Assembly (NCBI RefSeq): GCF_002834225.1
Contig: NZ_NNSR01000073.1
Coordinates: 1-64,000 of the forward strand
Origin: Ruminococcus bromii
Lineage (GTDB): Bacteria; Bacillota; Clostridia; Oscillospirales; Acutalibacteraceae
Direction: 5' to 3'
Length of the DNA stretch: 64,000 bases
The notes under the pieces are model-generated. The model was not told where the DNA came from, searched no databases, and saw only the letters and a program-made list of their open reading frames with translations. Positions within the stretch are counted from its first letter, which is position 1; every line of letters begins with the position of its first letter. Shown here one piece after another: positions 16,070-23,230 of this stretch. Made by a program: the position numbers and the translations under genes.

Positions 16070-16151
16070 CCGCCCTGTGTAGCAGCACAAGACGGTTAAG
16101 TTGAAAAATTTAATCTAGTTGCAAGCGAAACAGCTAAAGCCGTTCCTTTTC
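16055..16151 (-). ncRNA. Predicted antisense RNA, copy 2
   Basis: The minus-strand promoter at 16158-16186 would start a transcript near 16151 that crosses an imperfect stem (16127-16147) and the toxin 3' UTR. It would end after the hairpin 16068-16097, whose minus-strand tail is ATTTCTTTATATTCTT as in copy 1. The copies differ enough in this RNA that each antisense may be specific to its own mRNA. Confidence 0.5.
16068..16097. terminator. Hairpin overlapping toxin stop codon, copy 2
   Basis: AACCG (16068-16072) pairs with CGGTT (16093-16097), and TGTG (16076-16079) with CACA (16086-16089). The inner part differs from copy 1 on both arms but still pairs, which supports the structure. Confidence 0.5.
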
Positions 16152-16157
16152 ACCTAT

Positions 16158-16186
16158 ATTATACAACAACAACAAGTTGAAGTCAA
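16158..16186 (-). promoter_or_regulatory. Consensus antisense promoter, copy 2
   Basis: On the minus strand TTGACT (complement of 16181-16186), 17 nt, TATAAT (complement of 16158-16163). The spacer is a CAA/TTG triplet run unlike copy 1, so the promoter has been kept while the sequence around it changed. Confidence 0.7.
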
Positions 16187-16215
16187 TAGATTTTTAACGG
16201 TCAGGCGGTGAAGAA

Positions 16216-16413
16216 ATGGCAGAAAATAAGAACAGCAGGGCGAGAATTGAGGCAAACAACCGATATAACGCTAAAGCATATGACCGTATCAATGTTGCTG
16301 TGCCGAAAGGTCGAAAGGACATTATCAAAGCCCACGCAGAAAAGAACGGCGAAAGCGTGAACGGCTTTGTTAATCGTGCTATTAATGAAACAATACAGCG
16401 TGACGGTGAGTAA
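16216..16413 (+). CDS. Ribbon-helix-helix (Arc/MetJ-type) small DNA-binding protein
   Basis: The 65-aa basic protein has a disordered N-terminus (1-22), then a beta strand YDRINVAVPKGRKDIIKAHA and helices ending FVNRAINETIQ. This is the ribbon-helix-helix layout found in plasmid and integrative-element regulators and in antitoxins. No partner toxin gene adjoins it; the 26-aa peptide gene upstream has its own control. A terminator follows at 16418. Probably a remnant regulator of a mobile element. Confidence 0.8.
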   Translation: MAENKNSRARIEANNRYNAKAYDRINVAVPKGRKDIIKAHAEKNGESVNGFVNRAINETIQRDGE

Positions 16414-16417
16414 TTCC

Positions 16418-16460
16418 ACAAGGCAAGCTCTGAAATATGGGCTTGTCTTGTTTTCTTTTA
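16418..16460 (+). terminator. Intrinsic terminator
   Basis: ACAAG and CAAGC (16418-16428) pair with GCTTG and CTTGT (16441-16451), followed by TTTCTTTT. It ends the ribbon-helix-helix gene. Confidence 0.8.
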
Positions 16461-16536
16461 GTTGACAGGTTTCTTAACGGATTTAATTTTTCAAAACAGC
16501 CAAATGAAAGTATTTTTGAAATTATGTAAAATATAC

Positions 16537-16568
16537 TTGACAATAAGTAACTTTTAATGTACTATAAT
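16537..16568 (+). promoter_or_regulatory. Candidate promoter of membrane protein/XRE pair
   Basis: A perfect TTGACA (16537-16542) is followed by TATAAT at 16563-16568, a spacing of 20 nt. TACTAT at 17 nt is an alternative -10. A 19-20 nt spacer is the hallmark of activator-dependent (MerR-type) promoters, so the gene pair may be regulated. Confidence 0.5.
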
Positions 16569-16707
16569 GGTACAGAAAGCTTTTTGTACGCATTGTGGAT
16601 TTTTTAAGTATTCACATCTGAACACATAAAATTTTTTAATATTTTTGCGGATTATCGGTTGGACGAATAAATCTGCAAATTGGCTGATTTATTTTGGAGA
16701 TGTTATT

Positions 16708-17229
16708 ATGGAAGAAAAATACTATTGGGTGCTTGGTTTTTGTTGCGGTTTTATTGCCGTAGTTATCGTAACGCTCATTATCGCAAACATTAAAAGGAAA
16801 AAGAACACTTACACAGAATACGATGAACGACAGGTTCTTGCACGGGGCAAGGCTTATAAATCGGCATTTTTTGTGCTTATCGGGTACATAGTTGCCTGCG
16901 CTTTAGTTAATGTTTTGGAGATTAATTGGGCTGAACTCAGCGTTCAAATGTTCATAGGACTGTTTCTTTCAACCGCCGTATTCGTCGGAATAAGCATTTT
17001 TAATGACGCATATTTTACATCAAATAAAGGCAGAAAGAGTCTTTTAGGCTCTTTGGCATTTGTTGCGGGAGCAGAATGTTTGGGAATTGCTTTCGGCGAA
17101 AAAACCTTTGTTACAAACGGAATAGCAAATCTTGACATTATTCCTATCATTGTAATGATTTGGGCAATAAGTATTTTTGTGATGGTTGTCATCAAAACAA
17201 TAATTGACAAAAAGGCAGTTGAAGAATGA
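16708..17229 (+). CDS. Four-helix membrane protein, partner of XRE regulator
   Basis: The 173-aa protein has about four or five membrane helices (8-27, 50-72, 80-100, 117-133, 145-165) and a charged loop KRKKNTYTEYDERQVLARGKA after the first. That DERQ-type loop is common in small Firmicutes membrane proteins of the DUF3796/DUF2178-like type that are paired with an XRE regulator. ATG 16708 follows a GGAGA site by 7 nt; the longer ORF lacks one. It overlaps the XRE gene by the classic ATGA. Function is unknown. Confidence 0.75.
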   Translation: MEEKYYWVLGFCCGFIAVVIVTLIIANIKRKKNTYTEYDERQVLARGKAYKSAFFVLIGYIVACALVNVLEINWAELSVQMFIGLFLSTAVFVGISIFNDAYFTSNKGRKSLLGSLAFVAGAECLGIAFGEKTFVTNGIANLDIIPIIVMIWAISIFVMVVIKTIIDKKAVEE

Positions 17230-17420
17230 AGAATTTAAGATTAAAAAGCGCCCGTGCCGCAAAGGATTTGTCACAGCAACAGCTTGCGGAACTTGTAAAG
17301 GTGTCAAGACAGACAATAAGCGCAATTGAAAAGGGCGACTACAATCCCACAATTAACCTTTGCATAGCAATATGTAAAGCGCTTGACAAAACCCTTGACG
17401 AATTGTTTTGGGAAGAATAA
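17226..17420 (+). CDS. Small XRE-family transcriptional regulator (YozG/YgzD-like)
   Basis: The 64-aa protein is a single helix-turn-helix: LKSARAAKDLSQQQLAELVK, then VSRQTISAIEKGDYNPTINL. This short XRE type is usually found beside a membrane protein, as here, and the two genes overlap in ATGA. It probably represses its own operon. A strong terminator follows at 17431. Confidence 0.9.
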   Translation: MKNLRLKSARAAKDLSQQQLAELVKVSRQTISAIEKGDYNPTINLCIAICKALDKTLDELFWEE

Positions 17421-17430
17421 GTAAACTTTA

Positions 17431-17475
17431 ACGGCAATCAGTGATTTATTTCGCTGTTGCCGTTTTTATTTTTAC
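17431..17475 (+). terminator. Intrinsic terminator
   Basis: ACGGCAA and CAG (17431-17441) pair with CTG and TTGCCGT (17454-17463), followed by TTTTATTTTT. Confidence 0.85.
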
Positions 17476-17551
17476 CGTTTCAAAATCAAACGGCAAATTG
17501 CCACGGGGAGTATTACAATGTGGGGGAATTGTAAAAATTAACGAAAAATGC

Positions 17552-17580
17552 TTGAAAAATGTCGGGTTAAGCCGTATAAT
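17552..17580 (+). promoter_or_regulatory. Promoter of the scaffold/GGGtGRT pair
   Basis: TTGAAA (17552-17557), 17 nt, TATAAT (17575-17580). The start would be near 17587, about 47 nt before the ATG at 17634. Confidence 0.75.
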
Positions 17581-17633
17581 ATAGGTGTTTGAGGATTTCG
17601 GACTCATACAATTTATTGAAAGGAGAAGTACAC

Positions 17634-18326
17634 ATGATTTATTCAAAAGAAGTTGAAAATATGTGCACTGTAGCAAAGGGACCTAAGCACGGTCCTGCAC
17701 CTATTCCCGAAGAGGGCAAATGGGTAAAATCTTATGACATTAAAGACATTTCAGGTCTTTCACACGGCATTGGCTGGTGTGCTCCTCAGCAGGGTGCCTG
17801 CAAGCTTACACTTAATGTTAAAGACGGTATCGTTGAAGAGGCTCTTGTTGAAACAATCGGTTGTTCGGGTATGACTCACTCTGCAGCTATGGCAGCAGAA
17901 ATTCTTCCTAACAAAACACTCCTTGAGTGCCTTAACACAGACCTCGTTTGTGACGCTATCAACACAGCTATGAAGAACATCTTTGAGCAGCTCGTTTACG
18001 GCAGAAGCCAGACAGCTTTCTCAGAGGGCGGTCTTCCAATCGGCGCAGGTATGGAGGATCTCGGTAAGGGTCTTCGCAGCCAGGTTGGTACAATGTACAG
18101 CACAAACGCTAAGGGCGTTCGTTACATGGAAATGGCTGAAGGCTATGTTCTCAAGACAGCACTTGACGAGAACGATGAAGTTATCGGCTATCAGTTCGTA
18201 AAGCTCGGCAAAATGCTCGAGGACATTCGTCACGGCGTTGAGCCAAACGAAGCATACAAGAACAACATCGGTCAGTACGGTCGTTTTGACGGCGCAGCTA
18301 AGTACATTGACCCTCGTGAAGAATAA
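17634..18326 (+). CDS. NifU-like iron-sulfur scaffold protein of the GGGtGRT pair
   Basis: The 230-aa protein resembles the NifU/IscU scaffold fold in its core (about 55-125): CKLTLNVKDGIVEEALVETI followed by GCSGMTHSAAMAAEIL. Cysteines at 49, 56, 77, 99 and 106 could bind a cluster or metal. It lacks the C-terminal NifU domain. ATG 17634 follows AAAGGAGAAG; upstream in-frame ATG lacks a site. In Clostridia it is regularly followed by the GGGtGRT protein, as here 21 bases away, so the two probably act together. No biochemical function is established to my knowledge. Codon use is that of a highly expressed gene. Confidence 0.85.
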   Translation: MIYSKEVENMCTVAKGPKHGPAPIPEEGKWVKSYDIKDISGLSHGIGWCAPQQGACKLTLNVKDGIVEEALVETIGCSGMTHSAAMAAEILPNKTLLECLNTDLVCDAINTAMKNIFEQLVYGRSQTAFSEGGLPIGAGMEDLGKGLRSQVGTMYSTNAKGVRYMEMAEGYVLKTALDENDEVIGYQFVKLGKMLEDIRHGVEPNEAYKNNIGQYGRFDGAAKYIDPREE

Positions 18327-18347
18327 TTCGGTAAGGAGGACACCATA

Positions 18348-19352
18348 ATGGCAGTAACATTTGAAGGTATGGAAAGAAGAATGCCTAAAATTGAGAAGTG
18401 CCTTGCCGAATACGGTATTGCAAATCTTGAAGAGGCAAGAAAAATTTGTAACGATCTCGGTTTTGATCCCTATGACATCGTAAAGGGCGTTCAGCCGATC
18501 GCATTTGAAAACGCAGGCTGGGCTTACACACTCGGTTGTGCAGTTGCAGTTAAGAAGGGCGCAAAGACTGCTTCGGAGGCAGCAGAAGCTATCGGTATCG
18601 GTCTTGAGGCTTTCTGTATTCCCGGCTCAGTAGCTGAGCAGAGAAATGTTGGTCGTGGTCACGGTAACCTCGGCGCAATGCTCCTCAGAGATGAAACAAA
18701 GTGCTTTGCATTCCTCGCAGGTCACGAAAGCTTTGCAGCAGCAGAGGGTGCTATCGGTATCGCTCGTAACGCTAACAAAGCAAGAAAAGAGCCGCTCCGT
18801 GTTATCCTTAACGGTCTTGGCAAGGACGCTGCTTACATTATTTCAAGAATCAACGGCTTTACATATGTAAAGACTCAGTTTGACTATTTCACATCAGAGC
18901 TTAAAATCGTTGAAGAGAGAGCTTTCTCAGACGGTGAAAGAGCTGCAGTTCGCTGCTACGGCGCTGACGATGTTCGTGAAGGTGTTGCAATCATGCAGCA
19001 TGAAAATGTAGGTGTATCTATCACAGGTAACTCTACTAACCCGACCCGTTTCCAGCACCTCGTTGCAGGTACATACAAGAAGTGGGCAAATGAGAACGGC
19101 GTTAAGTATTTCTCGGTTGCATCAGGCGGCGGCACAGGCCGTACACTTCACCCCGATAACATGGGTGCAGGTCCTGCTTCATACGGTCTTACAGACTCAA
19201 TGGGCAGAATGCACGGTGACGCTCAGTTCGCAGGTTCATCTTCTGTTCCTGCTCATGTTGAAATGATGGGCCTTATCGGTATGGGTAACAACCCGATGGT
19301 TGGTGCTACAGTTGCTTGCGCAGTTGCAGTTTATGAAGCTGTTAACAAGTAA
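18348..19352 (+). CDS. GGGtGRT protein
   Basis: The 334-aa protein carries the name-giving motif ASGGGTGRTLHPD at 258-270, followed by NMGAGPASYGL. A second conserved stretch is NVGRGHGNLGAMLLRDETKC (100-119). There is no signal peptide; one or two short hydrophobic stretches may be buried strands. It follows the NifU-like gene after 21 bases with an AAGGAGG site and ends in a strong terminator. The glycine-rich motif could bind a phosphate or nucleotide, and His/Cys near 105-119 could bind metal or a cluster; both are guesses. The family is conserved but uncharacterised as far as I know. Confidence 0.85.
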   Translation: MAVTFEGMERRMPKIEKCLAEYGIANLEEARKICNDLGFDPYDIVKGVQPIAFENAGWAYTLGCAVAVKKGAKTASEAAEAIGIGLEAFCIPGSVAEQRNVGRGHGNLGAMLLRDETKCFAFLAGHESFAAAEGAIGIARNANKARKEPLRVILNGLGKDAAYIISRINGFTYVKTQFDYFTSELKIVEERAFSDGERAAVRCYGADDVREGVAIMQHENVGVSITGNSTNPTRFQHLVAGTYKKWANENGVKYFSVASGGGTGRTLHPDNMGAGPASYGLTDSMGRMHGDAQFAGSSSVPAHVEMMGLIGMGNNPMVGATVACAVAVYEAVNK

Positions 19353-19378
19353 TTACCAATCTTTTCAATAAATTAAAA

Positions 19379-19415
19379 AGGGATCGGCTCTTTGAGTCGG
19401 TCCCTGATTTTTTGC
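19379..19415 (+). terminator. Intrinsic terminator of the GGGtGRT operon
   Basis: AGGGATCGGCTC (19379-19390) pairs with GAGTCGGTCCCT (19394-19405) with two wobble pairs, followed by GATTTTTT. Confidence 0.85.
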
Positions 19416-19454
19416 GTGCCTGCACAGACAGCAAGTGATTTGTTCTTAAACGAC

Positions 19455-19500
19455 GAAAACACCAGGCTTGCGGCAACCCGGTGTTTTCTTATGTTCTTTA
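19455..19500. terminator. Second hairpin in the 19353-19666 gap
   Basis: GAAAACACC and GG pair with CC and GGTGTTTTC around a GC-rich loop. On the plus strand it is followed by TTATGTTCTTT. It may back up the terminator at 19379 or, on the minus strand, follow the structured element at 19509-19601. Confidence 0.5.
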
Positions 19501-19508
19501 AAAAATGA

Positions 19509-19601
19509 GGGGTACAATTACGAGTCTCTGAATAGACCCGTATTGAGGAGGGTAGAACAATTATACTCTGACGGTTGCGGATCCGTCTTTCTGAGTACAC
19601 C
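19509..19601 (-). ncRNA. Candidate structured RNA (three-way junction)
   Basis: On the minus strand GGTGTAC (19601-19595) pairs with GTACCCC (19515-19509). Inside are a GACGG/CCGTC hairpin (19587-19570) and an 8-bp ACGGGTCT/AGACTCGT hairpin (19541-19520). The closing stem is followed by TCATTTTTTAA, a terminator-like tail, and a TAATAT box lies just upstream, but no good -35 is seen. It matches no RNA family I recognise. This 313-bp gap holds no ORF. Confidence 0.35.
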
Positions 19602-19666
19602 TATATTAAACAACCTAAATATGAAAACTGTGTGAATTTTGTTTGAAATTGTATTGAAAACTGCGG

Positions 19667-20083
19667 TCATATTTTTTTGTTAAATTCACTTCCGCATTTC
19701 GGACAGCGAACAGTGTGATTGCCTTTTTTGTTGCGGACACGAAGCTGCGCCTTGCACACGGGACACTTGATATAACGGTAGTCCTTGCGGTCACGAATTT
19801 TCTTGAAGGTCAGTTTGAACCAACCTGTTACCGCATTGTAAATCGGAAGAAATTTTCTGTTTTCGGCACTTCTTGCAACAATGTTGCGTGAGAACATACG
19901 AAAACAGATAAGCACGATAATCAAGAGCATTATTCCGTCAATGATGTATCTTGCAACACGGTTCCACACAAAAATATTCACGAACCACAGTATAAGCAAC
20001 AGCACCCAGAGTGCATTGTTGAGCTTATCCGTGCCGTATCTGCCCTGCATAAAATTGGCGAATCTGTTAAATAATCCTCGCAT
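19667..20083 (-). CDS. Membrane protein with C-terminal zinc ribbon
   Basis: The 138-aa protein of unknown function has two hydrophobic helices (about 24-42 and 46-62). It ends with a zinc ribbon of two CxxC pairs, KCPVCKAQLRVRNKKGN then VRCPKCGSEF. The start MRGLFNRF at 20083 is preferred, 9 nt after GAAAGG; an ATG at 20092 abuts the site. The ribbon resembles MJ0042-type modules in Clostridia. It may bind metal or nucleic acid at the membrane. It follows metH on the same strand but is separated by 110 bases. Confidence 0.75.
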   Translation of the reverse strand: MRGLFNRFANFMQGRYGTDKLNNALWVLLLILWFVNIFVWNRVARYIIDGIMLLIIVLICFRMFSRNIVARSAENRKFLPIYNAVTGWFKLTFKKIRDRKDYRYIKCPVCKAQLRVRNKKGNHTVRCPKCGSEFNKKI

Positions 20084-20193
20084 AAAGTTCATCCTTTCCG
20101 CAAAAAGCGGGTAATTACAAAAATCATCCTTCCACCATTTTATCACAGGCAGGGCATACATTCAATAAACATTTGACGATATATGTCACTAAA

Positions 20194-22608
20194 TCAGCCG
20201 AGAACGAGCTTTGCCGTGTCAACGCTTTCTTTTGCGTCACGGCAGTAGTAGTCAGCGCCAATTTTCATAGCGTAGTCCTTTGTAAGAACCGCACCGCCGA
20301 CAAATATTGTGCATTTGCTTGAGCCATCGGGATTCTGAAGTTCCTTACATTCTCTTACAAGCCTTATTGTATCTTCCATGCTCTTGAGAGTTGTTGTCAT
20401 AAGAGCCGAAAGTCCTATCATTGTAATATTCTGTTCAACGGCAGTATCAACAATAAGCTGAGGATCAACATCTCGACCGAGGTCAACAACTGTGTAGCCG
20501 TAGTTATCGAGAAGAACCTTTACAATGTTCTTACCGATATCGTGAATGTCACCCTTTACGGTTGCCACAATAATTTTGCCCTTGCTCACGGGAGTTCCGC
20601 TTGTCTTTGTAAGGTGCTTTTTAATTACATCAAAGCACTCCTGAGCTGTGTTTGCGCTTTGGATAAGCTGTGGAAGGAAGATTTTATTCTTTTCAAAATC
20701 TTCACCCACTCTGTCAAGTGCAGGGATAAGCATTTCGTTTACAACCTGCATTGCATCGGTTGTTTCAAGAAGCTTTGCGGTTGCGGCTGCACCTTCGTTT
20801 TTAAGTCCGTTATAAACAGCCGCAAAAATATCAACATTGCTGTCTGCCTTTTTAACGGGAGCGGCAGGAACAGCATCGTTATATGCGTTGATAAATTCAA
20901 GCGAGTTCTTGTCAATGCCGTTAAGCACACGGAATGCTCTTACAGCGCCTGTCATCGACTCAACATTCGGGTTGATAATCGGCAAATCAAGTCCCTGTTC
21001 CATAGCCATTGTAAGGAAAGTTCTGTTGACAAGCTCACGGTTCGGAAGTCCGAACGAAATATTTGATACACCGAGACAGGTTTTACAGCCAAGCTCTGTT
21101 TTTACTCTGTGCAAGGCCTCAAGAGTCTGACGGCAAGCCGCCTGTTCTGCGGAAACCGTAAGAGTAAGACAATCGATATATACATCTTTTCTGTCAATGC
21201 CGACAGCCTCGGCTCTTTCAACAATTCGTTTTGCAATCTCAAATCTGCCCTCGGCGGTTTTCGGGATACCGTTTTCGTCAAGTGCAAGTCCGACAACAGA
21301 CGCACCGTATTTTTTGACAAGAGGAAGAACCGTTGCAAGGCTCTGTTCCTCACCGTTTACGGAGTTCAGAATCGGTTTGCCGTTGTAGTAGCGGAGTCCT
21401 GCCTCAATAACCTCGGGCTTTGTGGAGTCAATCTGGAGCGGAACATCACACACACTCTGAATAGCCTTGAGAACACGCACCATCATCTTTTTTTCGTCAA
21501 TTTCGGGATGACCTACATTGACATCAAGAATTTCCGCACCGCCCTGAACCTGACTGAGAGCCTGAGTGAGAATATAGTCAATATTATTTTCAACAAGCGC
21601 CTGCTTGAACAGCTTTTTACCTGTGGGGTTAATTCTTTCGCCGATAATTCTCGGACCGTTGATTTCGACAACCGTCGTTGAACTGCAAACGGTTGTGTCA
21701 ACGCTTTTTGTCTGAGGCTGATATTCTCTGTCGGCAACCTCCGACTTAATTTTTGCAATATAATCGGGATTCGTTCCGCAGCATCCGCCGATAATCTTAA
21801 CACCGTATTTGAGGAGTGAACAAACGCACTCGGCAAATTTATCGGGCATAATGTTGTACTCGTTGCTGTTAGGATCGGGCAAACCTGCGTTAGCCTTGAT
21901 TACAAGGGGAAGATTTGTGTATTTCGACATCTCGGAAACAACGGGTTCAAGCTCATCCGGACCGAGTGAACAGTTTACACCGAGAGCGTCAACACCGAGT
22001 CCCGTAAGAGTGACAGCCGCACAGGCAGGGGATACACCTGTAAATGTTCGTCCGTTTCTCTCAAAGGTCATTGTTGTGAGGATAGGTTTGTCGCAGTTTT
22101 CCTTTGCGGCAAGGACTGCGGCTTTAAGCTCGTAAAGGTCGGTCATTGTTTCAAAAACTATGACATCGGCATCTTTACCGGCAAGAATCTGCTGTTTGTA
22201 ATACTCATAAGCCTCGTCAAATTTCATTGAACCGGCGGGTTCAAGCAACTGACCTATCGGACCGATATCAAGGGCAACGAGGGCATCTGTACCCTCAACG
22301 GCTTTTCTTGCAATCTTAACACCGGCGCCGATGATTTCTTCAACGCTGTAACCGCTGTCCTGAAGCTTGTAGGCATTTGCACCGAAGGTGTTTGCGTACA
22401 CAATGTCAGATCCGGCATCAATATACCTCCTGTGAAAGCTCTCGATAAGCTCGGGGTGAGTAATGTTCAGCACCTCAGGCACATGGTCGTACTTTACACC
22501 GCTTTTCTGAATGAGAGTTCCTGTTGCACCGTCAAGCAGAATAAAATTCTTTTGGTTGAGATATTCACTAAAGTTTGAAAAATTCTTAAACACCACAATG
22601 TTCCCCAT
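20194..22608 (-). CDS. metH: Cobalamin-dependent methionine synthase, lacking the reactivation domain
   Basis: The 804-aa enzyme moves methyl from methyl-THF via cobalamin to homocysteine. The homocysteine domain (1-300) holds the zinc cysteines in GVNCSLGP and IGGCCGTNPD. The pterin domain follows (about 315-580, IGERINPTGKKLFK and NVGHPEIDEKKMM). The cap and cobalamin domains end the protein (about 595-804) with DIHDIGKNIV, whose His is the lower cobalt ligand. The usual C-terminal reactivation domain is missing and is encoded by the upstream overlapping gene. The start overlaps that gene by 23 bases; its ribosome binding site is weak (AGAAGAA), suggesting coupling. Confidence 0.95.
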   Translation of the reverse strand: MGNIVVFKNFSNFSEYLNQKNFILLDGATGTLIQKSGVKYDHVPEVLNITHPELIESFHRRYIDAGSDIVYANTFGANAYKLQDSGYSVEEIIGAGVKIARKAVEGTDALVALDIGPIGQLLEPAGSMKFDEAYEYYKQQILAGKDADVIVFETMTDLYELKAAVLAAKENCDKPILTTMTFERNGRTFTGVSPACAAVTLTGLGVDALGVNCSLGPDELEPVVSEMSKYTNLPLVIKANAGLPDPNSNEYNIMPDKFAECVCSLLKYGVKIIGGCCGTNPDYIAKIKSEVADREYQPQTKSVDTTVCSSTTVVEINGPRIIGERINPTGKKLFKQALVENNIDYILTQALSQVQGGAEILDVNVGHPEIDEKKMMVRVLKAIQSVCDVPLQIDSTKPEVIEAGLRYYNGKPILNSVNGEEQSLATVLPLVKKYGASVVGLALDENGIPKTAEGRFEIAKRIVERAEAVGIDRKDVYIDCLTLTVSAEQAACRQTLEALHRVKTELGCKTCLGVSNISFGLPNRELVNRTFLTMAMEQGLDLPIINPNVESMTGAVRAFRVLNGIDKNSLEFINAYNDAVPAAPVKKADSNVDIFAAVYNGLKNEGAAATAKLLETTDAMQVVNEMLIPALDRVGEDFEKNKIFLPQLIQSANTAQECFDVIKKHLTKTSGTPVSKGKIIVATVKGDIHDIGKNIVKVLLDNYGYTVVDLGRDVDPQLIVDTAVEQNITMIGLSALMTTTLKSMEDTIRLVRECKELQNPDGSSKCTIFVGGAVLTKDYAMKIGADYYCRDAKESVDTAKLVLG

Positions 22609-23230
22609 TTCTTCTGAAGCGACATTTGCCTTTCATACTGCAAATTGCACACCCTCGTTTTCTTCGTTCAATCGGATTGTCTGAAATTCCGAGAACCGCC
22701 GTAACCGACTTTGACGGCACAAGCAAACAGCTGTCGCCTGTTGTAAGACCTATTTTTCTCGGAGCGTCAAGTATTCTCAGATACTCCTTCTGCATCTCAA
22801 TAGGATAGTCCCCATAGCCGGGGCTGAAACGGAAGGTCATATACTTTCCGCTGTATTTTTCGGCAAGAATTTCGTCAACCTTTTGACACACCTGTTCAAC
22901 GGCAACGCTTGCAAAGCTGTCAAGCACAACCGCCCTTGCCATATCGGAAATCTGGCTTATACGGATAAGCTTGTCAATTTCCGAACCGATTGTCGCACAC
23001 ATCATAACAGCTGTGTGGCAGCCCTCAAGATGCTTTTTTATATCATTGCCGAGTAAAATATCGTCAAACGGAGCTTTGCGTTCAACATAGAGAAATCTCG
23101 GCTCTGCTGTTTTCAATATTTCTTTTTCGCATTCATCCATCAGCACATCCATGCGGTAATTAAGGCTGATTCCTGCACCGCCGAGGTAGCGTATAGCCTC
23201 TTTGCGGTTTAATCTGTCAAGCGTTATCAT
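22586..23230 (-). CDS. Methionine synthase activation-domain protein
   Basis: The 214-aa protein corresponds to the detached reactivation domain of MetH, which binds S-adenosylmethionine and restores oxidised cobalamin. The motif FRFSPGYGDYPIEMQKEYLR (about 132-151) contains the RxxPGYG signature of this domain. It ends with four Cys/His-rich residues (GCAICSMKGKCRF). It starts in an ATGA overlap with metF and overlaps metH at its end, so the three genes form one tightly coupled methionine unit. Confidence 0.9.
   Translation of the reverse strand: MITLDRLNRKEAIRYLGGAGISLNYRMDVLMDECEKEILKTAEPRFLYVERKAPFDDILLGNDIKKHLEGCHTAVMMCATIGSEIDKLIRISQISDMARAVVLDSFASVAVEQVCQKVDEILAEKYSGKYMTFRFSPGYGDYPIEMQKEYLRILDAPRKIGLTTGDSCLLVPSKSVTAVLGISDNPIERRKRGCAICSMKGKCRFRRNGEHCGV

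Noticed and set aside
16216..16413. Type II antitoxin paired with a toxin gene
   Set aside because: No toxin-like ORF adjoins the ribbon-helix-helix gene; a terminator follows at once and the upstream peptide has separate control.
19416..19666. Known riboswitch or 6S/SRP RNA in the gap after the GGGtGRT gene
   Set aside because: I compared it by eye with the main consensus motifs (SAM, cobalamin, THF, glycine, SRP loop) and found none, so only a generic structured-RNA candidate is reported.
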